In this document: positions 7,827-15,760 of the stretch, one piece after another
Position numbering within the stretch: position 1 is the stretch's first letter
How the letters are laid out: the number at the start of each line of letters is the position of its first letter
NCBI GenBank assembly: GCA_035516155.1
Contig: DATJAP010000009.1
Location: 1-24,133, forward strand
Length of the DNA stretch: 24,133 nt
From: JAJYKN01 sp035516155
Lineage (GTDB): Bacteria > Nitrospirota > UBA9217
Reading direction: 5' to 3'
Position numbers and translations under genes: made by a program
The notes under the pieces: model-generated
The model's database searches: none
The model's input: the letters and a program-made list of their open reading frames with translations, nothing else
Told to the model about the DNA's origin: nothing

Positions 7827-8147
7827 ATGGCAACCGCAAACGTTCTAAACGAAAAGGGTTATCTTTTGGAAGTTTACCGCGAGCTTGAAGATATAAAAGA
7901 AAGGATCAACCGGCTCCGCAAGGATCTAGCCGCGACGTACGGCCGTGAAGGCACGGTGTTCATGACTCATGAGAGGCACCTTCTCGAGATCGCGGACTAT
8001 ATCGACTGGAAGCTCCAGATTCTTGAGAAGGGTACCGGTTTTGATTGGAAAGCCGCGGGTGAAAAAGACGTTGAGAGCATTGTTTCGGTCCGTTCACCCG
8101 AGCTCGGTACGGGTCCGGATTTTTCCGGTGGATACGTGGGTGGATAG
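7827..8147 (+). CDS. Hypothetical 106-residue protein with a helical N-terminal half
   Basis: I do not recognise the family. Residues 12-45 are charged and heptad-like (LLEVYRELEDIKERINRLRKD) and probably form a coiled coil. A second helix (HERHLLEIADYIDWKLQILEK) follows, and the last 30 residues are Gly/Ser-rich and probably disordered. No signal peptide is present, so it is probably cytoplasmic. AGGAGG 6 nt before the ATG at 7827 decides the start over an upstream in-frame ATG at 7806. It has its own promoter, and a secreted protein follows 117 bp downstream before a terminator, so the two may share a transcript. Confidence 0.7.
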   Translation: MATANVLNEKGYLLEVYRELEDIKERINRLRKDLAATYGREGTVFMTHERHLLEIADYIDWKLQILEKGTGFDWKAAGEKDVESIVSVRSPELGTGPDFSGGYVGG

Positions 8148-8264
8148 ATGACGCGGGCTTTGCTGGCTTGAAGGAAGCGGATTCTTGCCTGCCGTCTTGG
8201 AGTACCAACGTGGTGTTGGCTGGGAGGGAGGAAGCATGCATCGTCGACGAAGGGGAGGTGCGCA

Positions 8265-8582
8265 ATGAAGGCGAGGGCTGCAACATCATTTCTCCTCGGT
8301 GCCGCACTTGTGCTCGCGTTCGTCTGCCCGGCACTTGCGAGGGAGGCGTCGGGAGTAGTTACGGCCGTGGATGTTGAGAAGAGCACGATCACGCTGAATT
8401 CTGACAAGATGGCGGTGAGCTTTGATTGTGAAACGGGGTCCATCCTCAAGGACATCAAGGTGGGGGATACCGTGACCGTACAATACACGGAGGCAGGCGG
8501 AAAAAAGCTGGCTACCAGCGTTACCCGTCGGGCTCCCCAGAGCCAGGAGGCTCCTGCCCCATACAATCCGCCCGGGTATTGA
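8265..8582 (+). CDS. Small secreted beta-rich protein of unknown function
   Basis: The 105-residue protein has a clear Sec signal peptide (MKAR, hydrophobic core, cleavage after ALA at about residue 25). The roughly 80-residue mature part alternates short beta-like segments: SGVVTAVDVEKSTITL, then VGDTVTVQYTEAGGKKLA, ending in a Pro-rich tail. This pattern (xGxVtaVD…stitl…vkvGDxVxvxY) is common to small periplasmic OB-like or DUF5666-like proteins, some of which bind metals, but no ligand residues identify a role here. GGGGAGG lies 5-6 nt before the ATG. A strong terminator follows directly. Confidence 0.75.
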   Translation: MKARAATSFLLGAALVLAFVCPALAREASGVVTAVDVEKSTITLNSDKMAVSFDCETGSILKDIKVGDTVTVQYTEAGGKKLATSVTRRAPQSQEAPAPYNPPGY

Positions 8583-8594
8583 TGGTTGCTGCAT

Positions 8595-8625
8595 GAGGGC
8601 AGGCTTATGCCTGCCTCCTTTTTTT
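8595..8625 (+). terminator. Rho-independent terminator
   Basis: A 7-bp GC-rich stem (GGCAGGC at 8598-8604, GCCTGCC at 8609-8615, loop TTAT) is followed by a run of seven T at 8619-8625. It sits 13 bp after the stop codon of the small secreted protein. Confidence 0.85.
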
Positions 8626-9324
8626 GTCCAGGCTCCCGGGCGGAGGCAGGTGCCGGGGAACTGTTCCGCTCGTTCCGACAGAAACGTTCCGTCCCCTTCG
8701 AAAGATCCGCCAGTCATTCCGGTGAATCCTTCCAGGGTGAAATACCCTTTGCGGGCAATCACAGAATGCTGTCTGCAGCATGGCTTTTATGATATAGTTT
8801 CTCCATTCAGACATCTTCCGGTCTTTTGTACATCTTCCTTGATGAAGCGATATGCATGTTTCGTGTAATACAATTCAAGGCGCGGGTTGCTGCGAGGGGA
8901 AGGGATTGCCGTTTGTCTCCAATGAGACGAAGCACAGGCGCCCAACGCAATTCGAATCGCTTAAGCTTGTTGGCCTGAAGGACGGCGGGGAGGAAATGCC
9001 CAGGAGAATACATATCCGACAACCGCGGAAGAACATTTTTCAGCAACGCATTTTCAGTGGCAATAATCTGTGCGGAAGTCGATCTCGAGGCTCCCCGGGA
9101 TATCCGCAGTCCCGCGATCAGTGCGGTTGTGCTACTCGAGAAAGAGAGCGAGGGGAAATGTCTGCTTCCACCCCAAGCCGTGGGCCAGGCATGGTGGTCC
9201 TGCCGTATTCTGGCCGTGCGGCTGAAAGTGCGGAGGGGGAGGGAGGTGTCAAGGTGCCAGGGACGAAGAGTTGATCATCATCAGAATCCCTCAATTCACG
9301 GAGTCCCCGGAAAGGAGTTCTTGC
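8626..9324. other. 700-bp stretch without a recognisable gene
   Basis: Several frames are partly open on both strands (for example plus 8852-9274, minus 8807-9046), but they overlap one another, are arginine-rich or composition-biased, show no family motif and have no good ribosome binding site. The stretch may be decayed coding sequence or regulatory DNA for the MOSC gene. I see no terminator, tRNA or repeat in it. Confidence 0.4.
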
Positions 9325-9963
9325 ATGATAATCCAGATTCTCAACATCGGTCTCCCGAAGAAGGAGCTGTTTCACGGGAAGGAATTCATGACGGGCATGT
9401 GCAAAAAACCGGTAACAACCCCTCTTGTGCTAACGAAGCACGGCTTTGAAGGAGACGGCGTCGGAGACTTGAAGAACCACGGCGGAAGCGACAAAGCCGT
9501 TTGTGTTTACGGCCTCGACCACTACGAGTATTGGGAAAAAATCCTGGGGAGAAAAATGCCTGATGCGGCATTTGGCGAGAATTTTTCCGTCACGGATATG
9601 AAGGAGGACGATGTCTGCATCGGCGACATTTACCAAGCGGGCAGCGCAACAGTGCAGGTGAGCCAGCCGCGCCAGCCCTGCTCGACGCTTGCCGCCCGGT
9701 ACGGCAGGGACGATTTCGTGAAGCTTGTCGTGGATTCCGGCAGAACGGGTTTTTACCTCAGGGTGCTGGAGGAGGGAAGGGTAAAACCCGGTGACGGTCT
9801 CTTCCTCGTCGAACAGGACCTCCGACAGGTATCGATCGCTTTTGCCAATCGCATCTATCATTACGATCGGAAAAACCGCGAAGGAATCGAGATGGTTCTC
9901 GCGGTCCCCGCACTTTCGCAATCATGGCGGAAATCGTTTCTGGAATTAAAAGACCGGGCCTAG
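9325..9963 (+). CDS. MOSC domain protein (YiiM-like)
   Basis: The 212-residue protein belongs to the MOSC superfamily, named after molybdenum cofactor sulfurases. Stand-alone YiiM-like members are linked to molybdenum-dependent reduction of N-hydroxylated compounds. Visible family features are GFEGDGVGDLKNHGGSDKAV (residues 40-59), FGENF (83-87) and the conserved Cys in QPRQPCSTLA (C119), thought to carry sulfur or bind the cofactor. The ATG at 9325 has AAGGAG 7 nt upstream, so the in-frame ATG at 9271 is not needed. It stands alone, with about 150 bp to the next gene on the same strand. Its presence fits the molybdate importer in the same window, but the two are not linked in an operon. Confidence 0.85.
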   Translation: MIIQILNIGLPKKELFHGKEFMTGMCKKPVTTPLVLTKHGFEGDGVGDLKNHGGSDKAVCVYGLDHYEYWEKILGRKMPDAAFGENFSVTDMKEDDVCIGDIYQAGSATVQVSQPRQPCSTLAARYGRDDFVKLVVDSGRTGFYLRVLEEGRVKPGDGLFLVEQDLRQVSIAFANRIYHYDRKNREGIEMVLAVPALSQSWRKSFLELKDRA

Positions 9964-10111
9964 CGCTCTGTCCGGACGCGGCGATACTGCTCGAAACCAG
10001 CTGTTTACTGATTCTCCCGCTGCGTGTACGCGGGAGATGCGATTTCCCGGTATGAGCGTTCTGGGAACCGCTCAAATTTCATCCAGCGATCGATGGTAGA
10101 GTATTTTTGCT

Positions 10112-10900
10112 ATGCGAAAACGATCTCCTGCAAGCGCCAAGGTCCCGCTGAAAGGGCTCGTGGTCCTGTATGAGGATAACGACATCCTTGTGGTGGACAA
10201 ACCAGCGGGACTGTTGACTGTTGCTACAGAGCGGGAAAAAACGCGCACGGCCCACTCCATTTTAACGGATTACATCCGCATTGGTTGCGGAAGAAGCCGA
10301 AAACGTCTTTTCGTCGTTCACCGACTTGACAGGGACACATCGGGGACACTTCTTTTTGCAAAGAGCGAAGAAGCCAAGGTACGATTGCAGGACCAGTGGA
10401 AACAAACCGAGAAGAAATATCTTGCAGTCGTTCACGGTCGATGTGAGAAGAACTCGGGGATCATCACCACGTACCTGGCAGAGGACGAAGCGTATAAAGT
10501 TTACTCTACCTCCGACAGCAGGAGAGGGAAACTGTCCCAAACAGCCTATAAAGTTCTCAGGAGGACAAAGGGATTTTCTCTGCTGGAGGTAACTCTGGTA
10601 ACAGGAAGGAAAAACCAGATTCGAGTGCACCTCGCGGGCATCGGACACCCGATAGTCGGCGACCTGAAATATGGGAAAGGGGATGAGCCCCTCTCCCGCA
10701 TGGCACTTCACGCCAGATTGATTTCCTTCAAACACCCCTTCAGCGGAAAACAGCTCACCTTCGAATCACGAATACCTGTAATTTTTACGACGCTCGTGGG
10801 CCGCATTGATCTGGAAAAACAGCCCGGCGAGAACCCCGACCCGACCGGCGGAAGACGCGGGGGCGCAGCGGGGACCGGACGGTTCGTCCTGAATTCTTGA
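10112..10900 (+). CDS. RluA-family RNA pseudouridine synthase
   Basis: The protein converts specific uridines of rRNA or tRNA into pseudouridine. It carries the family's motif I (LVVDKPAGLLT, 26-36) and catalytic motif II HRLDRDTSG (70-78) with the nucleophilic Asp73, then KKYLAVVHG and TGRKNQIRVHLAGIGHPIVGD (about 165-185). It has no S4 domain, so it is of the short RluA/TruC type. The exact RNA target cannot be read from sequence. The last 30 residues (after about 232) are Gly/Pro/Arg-rich and outside the domain. No good ribosome binding site precedes the ATG at 10112, so the start is less certain than the identity. Confidence 0.88.
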   Translation: MRKRSPASAKVPLKGLVVLYEDNDILVVDKPAGLLTVATEREKTRTAHSILTDYIRIGCGRSRKRLFVVHRLDRDTSGTLLFAKSEEAKVRLQDQWKQTEKKYLAVVHGRCEKNSGIITTYLAEDEAYKVYSTSDSRRGKLSQTAYKVLRRTKGFSLLEVTLVTGRKNQIRVHLAGIGHPIVGDLKYGKGDEPLSRMALHARLISFKHPFSGKQLTFESRIPVIFTTLVGRIDLEKQPGENPDPTGGRRGGAAGTGRFVLNS

Positions 10901-11278
10901 GGCAGTTCTTGTTTTCCCATAATTTTATTGAACGTGATCTTCCCCCCGTCTCCGATGAACGTTCCAATCATTGCAATTTTTGAAGTATTAAGCGGCATTC
11001 GTGTCTTTGTCCAATTCACCATTCGACATCATCGACCTGATGCTGCATCAGGCATACCGTCGTCTGGCATATGCCCATAGGGAGGATCTGATCGCTGTGA
11101 ACGATTGCATGGTCTGAATGAAGGGAAGGATTCCTCGTGAAATGCATGGGAACGCAACCTCCCGATTTCTGCTAACGCTTCCACATGTCTAAACCGATGT
11201 GGTCTCCGTCAGGATTTGTTCACCTCTGCCCGTAAATTGCTTATTCGACGTTCGGCACGCCAGTTCGGCACGCCAGGC
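10901..11278. other. Intergenic stretch between rluA-like and uspA-like genes
   Basis: No gene is recognised. It contains a small perfect hairpin (CCTGATG at 11038-11044, CATCAGG at 11048-11054) without a following T run, and the 13-bp tandem repeat described separately. A minus-strand open frame at 10708-11022 is mostly a shadow of the rluA-like gene. Confidence 0.4.
11250..11275 (+). repeat. Tandem duplication of a 13-bp unit
   Basis: The unit GTTCGGCACGCCA occurs twice in immediate succession (11250-11262 and 11263-11275), just upstream of a possible promoter for the uspA-like gene. It may be a simple slippage duplication or a double binding site. Confidence 0.6.
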
Positions 11279-11307
11279 TTGATAATCCACTGTTTCTGTG
11301 TTATGTT
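11279..11307 (+). promoter_or_regulatory. Possible promoter of the uspA-ABC exporter operon
   Basis: TTGATA (11279-11284) and TATGTT (11302-11307) are separated by 17 bp. The match is moderate and the distance to the start codon (about 115 bp) is long. Confidence 0.3.
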
Positions 11308-11420
11308 TTAGCCAGAATGATACACGATGTGGCGCTGGCTGTCATGCATCGTAAACGGGTTTTCATCATAGCCGCGACGTGCTGCGCCGTGCGGATGATA
11401 CACCGAAAGAGGAGCGGAGG

Positions 11421-12362
11421 ATGCCGAAACACTCAATCTTGGTAGCTGACGATATCGAAAATCAGACAGATTCCGGCAAGAGACGTTCGCAAGCGATACG
11501 GGGCGCCGCCTCTTTTTTCGCGCAGCGACTCAATGTCGGCACCGAACTCCTTTACGTGGAGGATATACATGCGTACCCGCATGACCGGTTCGACGCCCTC
11601 CGCATCCGGGAATGGCATTCCCAACATCAGAAAAGACTGGAGGAACTGAGCAAGCGATATCAAGACCCCGTCATCTATTCCTTAAAGATCGGTTCTCCTG
11701 CTGAGCTGATTTTGAAGGCAGTGCGATCCACGCCCTCCCCGGAGCTTGTCGTCGTGGGGACCCAGGGCCGGAAAGGCTTGAAGCGTTTGCTGATAGGAAG
11801 CGTTGCTGAAGAAGTGATTCGCTACGCAAAGAGACCTGTGATGGTGATCGGACCCGAAGCCTGGGAAAAGAGCTGGAATGTGAACGCGAAGAAGCAGCTG
11901 AAAATACTCCTTGCAACCGATCTCAGCAAAAACAGTCGCGCTGCCGAGCACTATGCTCTTTCTCTCGCAAAACGAATGGGAGCGGCGATTGTTTTATTTC
12001 ATTGTCTTGGAGAGAGTTTCAAGAGGATCCTGACAGATTGCAGTATGGTCTCGGGCTGGGTGCCGCTCAATCTCGAAGAAATTCTGGCCGGGATCCAAGA
12101 GGAGTCCGTCAAAGCCATTGAACAGAAAGCCCGTTTCTTCGAAAAACACGATGTTCCTTGTTACTACAAAATTGATGATAAACAGATACCTTCTGCCTGC
12201 TCGATCTATCAAGAGGGTGCAAAAGACTATTCGTTCGTGGTCATGGGGACCCATGGACGCAACGCTCTGCTCAATGCCTTTTTCGGAAGCACAGCCCGGG
12301 AAACGATCTTAAATGCATCGATCCCCGTGATTACCGTTCACTCGGTAAAGTATAAGTTGTAG
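11421..12362 (+). CDS. Universal stress protein with two UspA domains
   Basis: The 313-residue cytoplasmic protein is a tandem UspA, a family induced by starvation, oxidative or respiratory stress. The first domain begins HSILVADDI and carries the ATP-binding signature G-x2-G-x9-G-S as GTQGRKGLKRLLIGS, followed by RPVMVIG. The second begins LKILLATDLS and repeats the signature as GTHGRNALLNAFFGS, so both halves look competent to bind ATP. GGAG just upstream supports the ATG at 11421 over an in-frame start at 11379. The ABC exporter ATPase gene starts only 4 bp after its stop, so it is probably the first gene of a three-gene operon. Confidence 0.9.
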   Translation: MPKHSILVADDIENQTDSGKRRSQAIRGAASFFAQRLNVGTELLYVEDIHAYPHDRFDALRIREWHSQHQKRLEELSKRYQDPVIYSLKIGSPAELILKAVRSTPSPELVVVGTQGRKGLKRLLIGSVAEEVIRYAKRPVMVIGPEAWEKSWNVNAKKQLKILLATDLSKNSRAAEHYALSLAKRMGAAIVLFHCLGESFKRILTDCSMVSGWVPLNLEEILAGIQEESVKAIEQKARFFEKHDVPCYYKIDDKQIPSACSIYQEGAKDYSFVVMGTHGRNALLNAFFGSTARETILNASIPVITVHSVKYKL

Positions 12363-12366
12363 AACC

Positions 12367-13239
12367 ATGCGCGAGAATTTCCAGGGGCGATGGAAAAGCA
12401 AAATGGGAAAGCCAAGCCAGGAAAAGAAATCCGGTCTCGCGGATGATCTAGCCATTCAGACGATAAATCTGACCAGGGAGTTTGGTCGGCAGACGGCCGT
12501 CGATCGGATCAATGTCAATGTCAGGCCCGGACAGATCTTCGGATTACTCGGTCCTAACGGCGCCGGGAAAAGCACCACGATCAAAATGCTCACGACGCTC
12601 CTTGCCCCGACTTCCGGGGCGGCAACCGTCGCGGGATTCAATATTGTCGCCGAGCCCGCTCAGGTACGGAAACGAATCGGATATGTGCCTCAAATGCTTT
12701 CCGCAGACGGCGCGCTCACAGGACGTGAGAATTTATTGCTCTCCGCCAAACTCTATCGTATGCCCAGGTCAGAGAGACCTGCCCGTATCGATGAAGCTTT
12801 GGAATTCATGGGACTGGAGAACTCAGCAAAAAAACTCGTCAAAACGTATTCGGGCGGGATGATACGAAGGCTGGAGCTTGCCCAGGCGATGCTCCACCGG
12901 CCCGCCGTCCTCTTTCTTGATGAGCCGACGATCGGGCTTGACCCAGTGGCGAAGCGAATTGTGTGGGACCGGCTGCAGGATTTGAAACGGGATTACAACA
13001 TGACGGTCCTCATCACGACGCACGATATGGAAGAAGCGGACCATCTCTGCGATGAGCTGGCAATTTTGCATCAAGGGAAAGTCGCCATCATCGGACAGCC
13101 TGAGGATTTGAAGACAGCTATCAGCCCCACAGCCACCCTGGATGATGTTTTTGCCCAATGCTGCGGGGTCCTGATTACAGAAGGGGGGAATTATCGTGAC
13201 GTCCGGCAAACACGGAGCACGGTCACCCGACTCGGCTGA
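12367..13239 (+). CDS. ABC-2 type exporter ATP-binding protein (DrrA/NatA-like)
   Basis: This is the ATPase of a small ABC exporter of the drug/antibiotic-resistance (DrrAB) type. Motifs: Walker A GPNGAGKST (62-70), Q-loop YVPQM, signature YSGGM, Walker B VLFLDEPTIGLDP and the switch His in LITTHDMEEADHLCDE. The N-terminal 25 residues are not part of the domain. The ATG at 12367 has no clear ribosome binding site and may be translated by coupling to the uspA-like stop at 12362; the ATG at 12403 is an alternative start. It overlaps the permease gene by 44 bp. The substrate is unknown; DrrAB-like pairs export lipids, drugs or polysaccharide precursors. Confidence 0.88.
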   Translation: MRENFQGRWKSKMGKPSQEKKSGLADDLAIQTINLTREFGRQTAVDRINVNVRPGQIFGLLGPNGAGKSTTIKMLTTLLAPTSGAATVAGFNIVAEPAQVRKRIGYVPQMLSADGALTGRENLLLSAKLYRMPRSERPARIDEALEFMGLENSAKKLVKTYSGGMIRRLELAQAMLHRPAVLFLDEPTIGLDPVAKRIVWDRLQDLKRDYNMTVLITTHDMEEADHLCDELAILHQGKVAIIGQPEDLKTAISPTATLDDVFAQCCGVLITEGGNYRDVRQTRSTVTRLG

Positions 13240-14020
13240 TTCCTTTTCCCTGGCAGATTTCCTGGGACAGAGCATTGCGATAGGAGAATCCGAGCTGAAG
13301 AAACTTCTCCGTGATCCCACCGAACTTTTTTCTCGCGCTGTCCAGCCGGTCCTCTGGTTAGTCGTGTTCGGGCAGGTTTTCAGCCGGGTCCGTGGCATAC
13401 CGACGGGCAATATCAGTTACCTGACCTTTATGTGCCCCGGGATATTGGCCCAGAGCGTATTGTTCAGTGCGATTTTTTACGGGATTGCGGTTATTTGGGA
13501 GCGGGACCTGGGGATCATTCATAAACTCCTGGTGAGCCCGTCCTATCGGGGCGCACTCGTGTTTGGAAAGGCAATCTCCGCCGGATTTCGAGGGTTGGTC
13601 CAAGCGCTTATCATCTACGTTCTTGCCTCACTCATGCGGATTGAGATCAACCTCGGCCCGCAGGCGATCCTGGGCGTGCTTTTTTCCGTTGTGCTCGGAT
13701 CGGCGATTTTTTCGACGTTTTCTCTCATTATTGCTTGTATTGTGAAGACCCGGGAACGGTTCATGGGAATTGGTCAAGTACTCACGATGCCTCTTTTTTT
13801 CGCCAGCAACGCGATTTACCCGCTCGAACTCATGCCAGCCTGGCTCGTGGCCTTTGCGAGGATCAACCCCCTGACCTATTTGGTGGACATCTTACGGGGA
13901 CTCATGATTCAGGGCAGTCACAGCATCTACGGGTTCAAATTTGACTTTGCCGTTCTGGGGCTGATCTATGTAATTTTGGTCATTATTGCATCGAAGCTCT
14001 ATCCCACCTTAATACAGTAA
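13196..14020 (+). CDS. ABC-2 type exporter permease (DrrB/NodJ-like)
   Basis: The 274-residue inner-membrane protein has about six hydrophobic segments and the ABC-2 family pattern: an amphipathic N-terminal part (ELKKLLRDPTELFSRAVQPVLWLVVFGQVF), GNISYLTFMCPGILAQSVLFS, ERDLGIIHKLLVSP, and MPLFFASNAIYPLELMPAWL, the signature region of this permease family, followed by NPLTYLVDILRG. It starts with GTG at 13196 inside the end of the ATPase gene, preceded by a GGGGGG purine run, which indicates coupled translation. Together with the ATPase it forms one exporter. Confidence 0.88.
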   Translation: MTSGKHGARSPDSADSFSLADFLGQSIAIGESELKKLLRDPTELFSRAVQPVLWLVVFGQVFSRVRGIPTGNISYLTFMCPGILAQSVLFSAIFYGIAVIWERDLGIIHKLLVSPSYRGALVFGKAISAGFRGLVQALIIYVLASLMRIEINLGPQAILGVLFSVVLGSAIFSTFSLIIACIVKTRERFMGIGQVLTMPLFFASNAIYPLELMPAWLVAFARINPLTYLVDILRGLMIQGSHSIYGFKFDFAVLGLIYVILVIIASKLYPTLIQ

Positions 14021-14084
14021 GTTTCCCTTTCGAGAATGCTTGCAGCATCCGGGAAATAACCGTCTGTGAAGAAGGGATTGAGCG

Positions 14085-14222
14085 ATGATAAATGGAAATG
14101 GCATTACCCCAGATGAAGATCTAACAAAAAGAGTCGAACCCGATCCGATCATTCATGCCTCGTCAATGCATGAGGCAGGCTTGAGGGAAGGCCTGATAAG
14201 GCTGATGACGTCTTGTCATTAG
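14085..14222 (+). CDS. Possible 45-residue small protein
   Basis: An ATG at 14085 with AAGGGA upstream opens a 45-codon frame ending in TAG. The peptide is charged, lacks a membrane segment and is not recognised. It lies 64 bp after the exporter permease on the same strand. It could equally be chance or the truncated start of a lost gene. Confidence 0.22.
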   Translation: MINGNGITPDEDLTKRVEPDPIIHASSMHEAGLREGLIRLMTSCH

Positions 14223-14330
14223 CGTGCTATTCCCCACAAGCGTGCTCGGAAAGGTTCATTCGCCGGACGCCACGCTTTATAACGTGCTGAGCAGTCACCT
14301 GCCCAGTGCATGAGGCATGAGAGGTACTTC

Positions 14331-14906
14331 ATGGTATTCGCAAGCCGTCTTTCTCTGGTTGTCACGGTCGGTGTTACCGCACTTGTCGCCTGGCGCGTGT
14401 ACTCGCGCGTTCGCCGGATGGTTGGTCGTCAGCAACTGTCAGGCGTAAGGCAATGGGTTACCATTTGTCTGTTCCCCGTCCTGCTCGCCCTGCTGCTCGG
14501 TTCATTTGGTCATCCCGGTGCTGCATTGGCGACAGTGGCCGGCGTCGGGTTGGGTGCCGTCCTGGGTATGTACGGGCTTCGACTCACCACGTTCGAGCAA
14601 ACATTGTCGGGCCTGTTATATACACCGAACGCCCGCTTGGGCATCGCCCTCTCGCTTCTGTTCCTCGGCCGCATCGCCTATCGTGCGGCACAGCTCTACT
14701 TTTCGGCGGTTCCTGTCTCTGCGCTGCCATCAGCTTTGGCGCGCAGCCCGCTCACTCTTTTGCTCTTTGGCACCCTGGCCGGCTACTACGTGACGTACGC
14801 GGTTGGCTTGCTGCGCTGGCGCCGACGCATCAGGTTGAGCAAGGCATCGGTCGAGCAGCCAGGAGGCCGGGCAGAGCGAGACGAAAACCAACGAATTGAA
14901 CGCTAG
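14331..14906 (+). CDS. Small integral membrane protein, DUF1453/CcdC-like
   Basis: The 191-residue protein has about five hydrophobic segments separated by short Arg-rich loops, for example VAWRVYSRVRRMVGRQQL after the first helix. The pattern GLRLTTFEQTLSGLLYTPNARLGIALSLLFLGRI resembles DUF1453 membrane proteins, which are frequent in Gammaproteobacteria. The function of the family is not known to me. GAGAGG 6 nt upstream favours the ATG at 14331 over the one at 14310. The gene is followed by a broken VF530-type gene, another family best known from Gammaproteobacteria, so this short segment may have been acquired by transfer; that is inference. Confidence 0.7.
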   Translation: MVFASRLSLVVTVGVTALVAWRVYSRVRRMVGRQQLSGVRQWVTICLFPVLLALLLGSFGHPGAALATVAGVGLGAVLGMYGLRLTTFEQTLSGLLYTPNARLGIALSLLFLGRIAYRAAQLYFSAVPVSALPSALARSPLTLLLFGTLAGYYVTYAVGLLRWRRRIRLSKASVEQPGGRAERDENQRIER

Positions 14907-14968
14907 CCGGTCGCTCCACGCCGGTCCCTTCGCGGCAGGTGAGTGCATCGTTCATAAACTAAGTGCAT

Positions 14969-15236
14969 ATGAGCGACCAACAATGTCAAGATCCTCGTCA
15001 CGGTGTCACGCTTGAAATGATGCTTCCCAGTTGGTGGACCATTACGGGTGGGAGAAACCGGGGCAGGTCATCGATAGCAGGTGCTTTCTGATGAGCCGAG
15101 CATCAAGTCCAGCCTGCAGTTCCTGAGAAGAATCCTTTGGGCGAGAACGAAGGTCGAGGAGCCGTACCACGCGGGACAGAAGGAATACTTTGAAAAAACC
15201 GAAACGCTGTTAAGACACCCAAAGCAGCATGTTTGA
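14969..15236 (+). pseudogene. VF530-family (DUF2132) gene broken by two frameshifts
   Basis: Three consecutive frames together spell a nearly complete VF530-type DNA-binding protein. Frame one (from ATG 14969) gives DPRHGVTLEMML. The frame two below it (from 15031) gives LVDHYGWEKPGQVIDSRCFL, and frame three (from 15090) gives DEPSIKSSLQFLRR and continues to the TGA at 15234-15236. The family consensus runs DPLHGVTLE..LVEHYGWEELG..I..RCF..DPSIKSSLKFLRKTPWAR, so the order and spacing are right. Each junction (near 15026-15030 and 15090-15092) needs one extra base, next to CCC and next to GA respectively. The gene is therefore either a recent pseudogene or carries two sequencing errors. A strong hairpin follows the stop. 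Confidence 0.85.
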
Positions 15237-15262
15237 TCGTGTAGGTCATGGCAGATGAGAAA

Positions 15263-15296
15263 AGAAGCCCGTCAGTCGATTCGCTGACGGGCTTCT
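15263..15296 (+). terminator. Strong hairpin, probable terminator usable in both directions
   Basis: A perfect 13-bp stem (AGAAGCCCGTCAG at 15263-15275, CTGACGGGCTTCT at 15284-15296) encloses an 8-nt loop. It lies 27 bp after the stop of the broken VF530 gene. The plus-strand tail is only moderately T-rich, while on the minus strand the stem is followed by a TTTTC tract, so it may work in either direction. Confidence 0.65.
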
Positions 15297-15344
15297 TCAT
15301 ATCATTCAGTTGGCCAGGACGACAGAGCCATTTACCACAATCTT

Positions 15345-15539
15345 CTACGCGCCACAGGGGTGCATGCCATCGCAGAAGCCACAATTGATGCACGTGCTCC
15401 TATCCGCCGGGCACAAAGTTGATATGTTTTCGGAATTGTTTTTCGGGAAGATGGCATCAGGCACCTCTGCGACGGCCGTAATTCCACCGGCTTCCTTATC
15501 TTCTAGGGCACACGCCGGCACCTCAACGATGGTTTGCGA
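15345..15539 (-). pseudogene. Cysteine-rich reading frame without a start codon, possibly decayed
   Basis: On the minus strand a 64-codon frame between an upstream TAA (15540-15542) and a TAG (15345-15347) ends with six Cys in 23 residues: CPADRSTCINCGFCDGMHPC then GA. Upstream of the TAA the same frame remains open for about 20 more codons. There is no ATG start. The CxxCGxC spacing is metal-site-like, but the last Cys is spaced unlike a classic ferredoxin. I do not recognise the family. The stretch lies between the hairpin at 15263 and the cerR promoter and may be a remnant. Confidence 0.3.
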
Positions 15540-15702
15540 TTATGGTAATTTCTGCCGGGTCAGGAAGTCCGAACGCGGTATGGATTGAGCGTCAGATGAC
15601 GCCCACACAGGGTTAGGACAGAAGTTGCAAAAGATGCGAAAATTGTTTTCTGCAGGCTAGGAAGACGAACATCAGGTCAAGTCTTTGTTCCGGCATAAAA
15701 TC

Positions 15703-15730
15703 TTGACATTATCGATAATATGGATACACT
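15703..15730 (+). promoter_or_regulatory. Sigma70-type promoter of the sphingolipid operon, with palindrome in the spacer
   Basis: TTGACA (15703-15708) and TACACT (15725-15730) are separated by 16 bp. The spacer holds a perfect 10-bp palindrome TTATCGATAA (15709-15718), which could be an operator. The predicted start near 15737 leaves a leader of about 24 nt to the ATG at 15761. Confidence 0.6.
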
Positions 15731-15760
15731 ATAGTTATATACGTTGTGCGGGAGGGGGGG

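Noticed and set aside
8852..9449. A long plus-strand frame interrupted by one TGA, considered as another selenoprotein
   Set aside because: The translation is Arg-rich, overlaps the MOSC gene in another frame and has no redox motif around the TGA.
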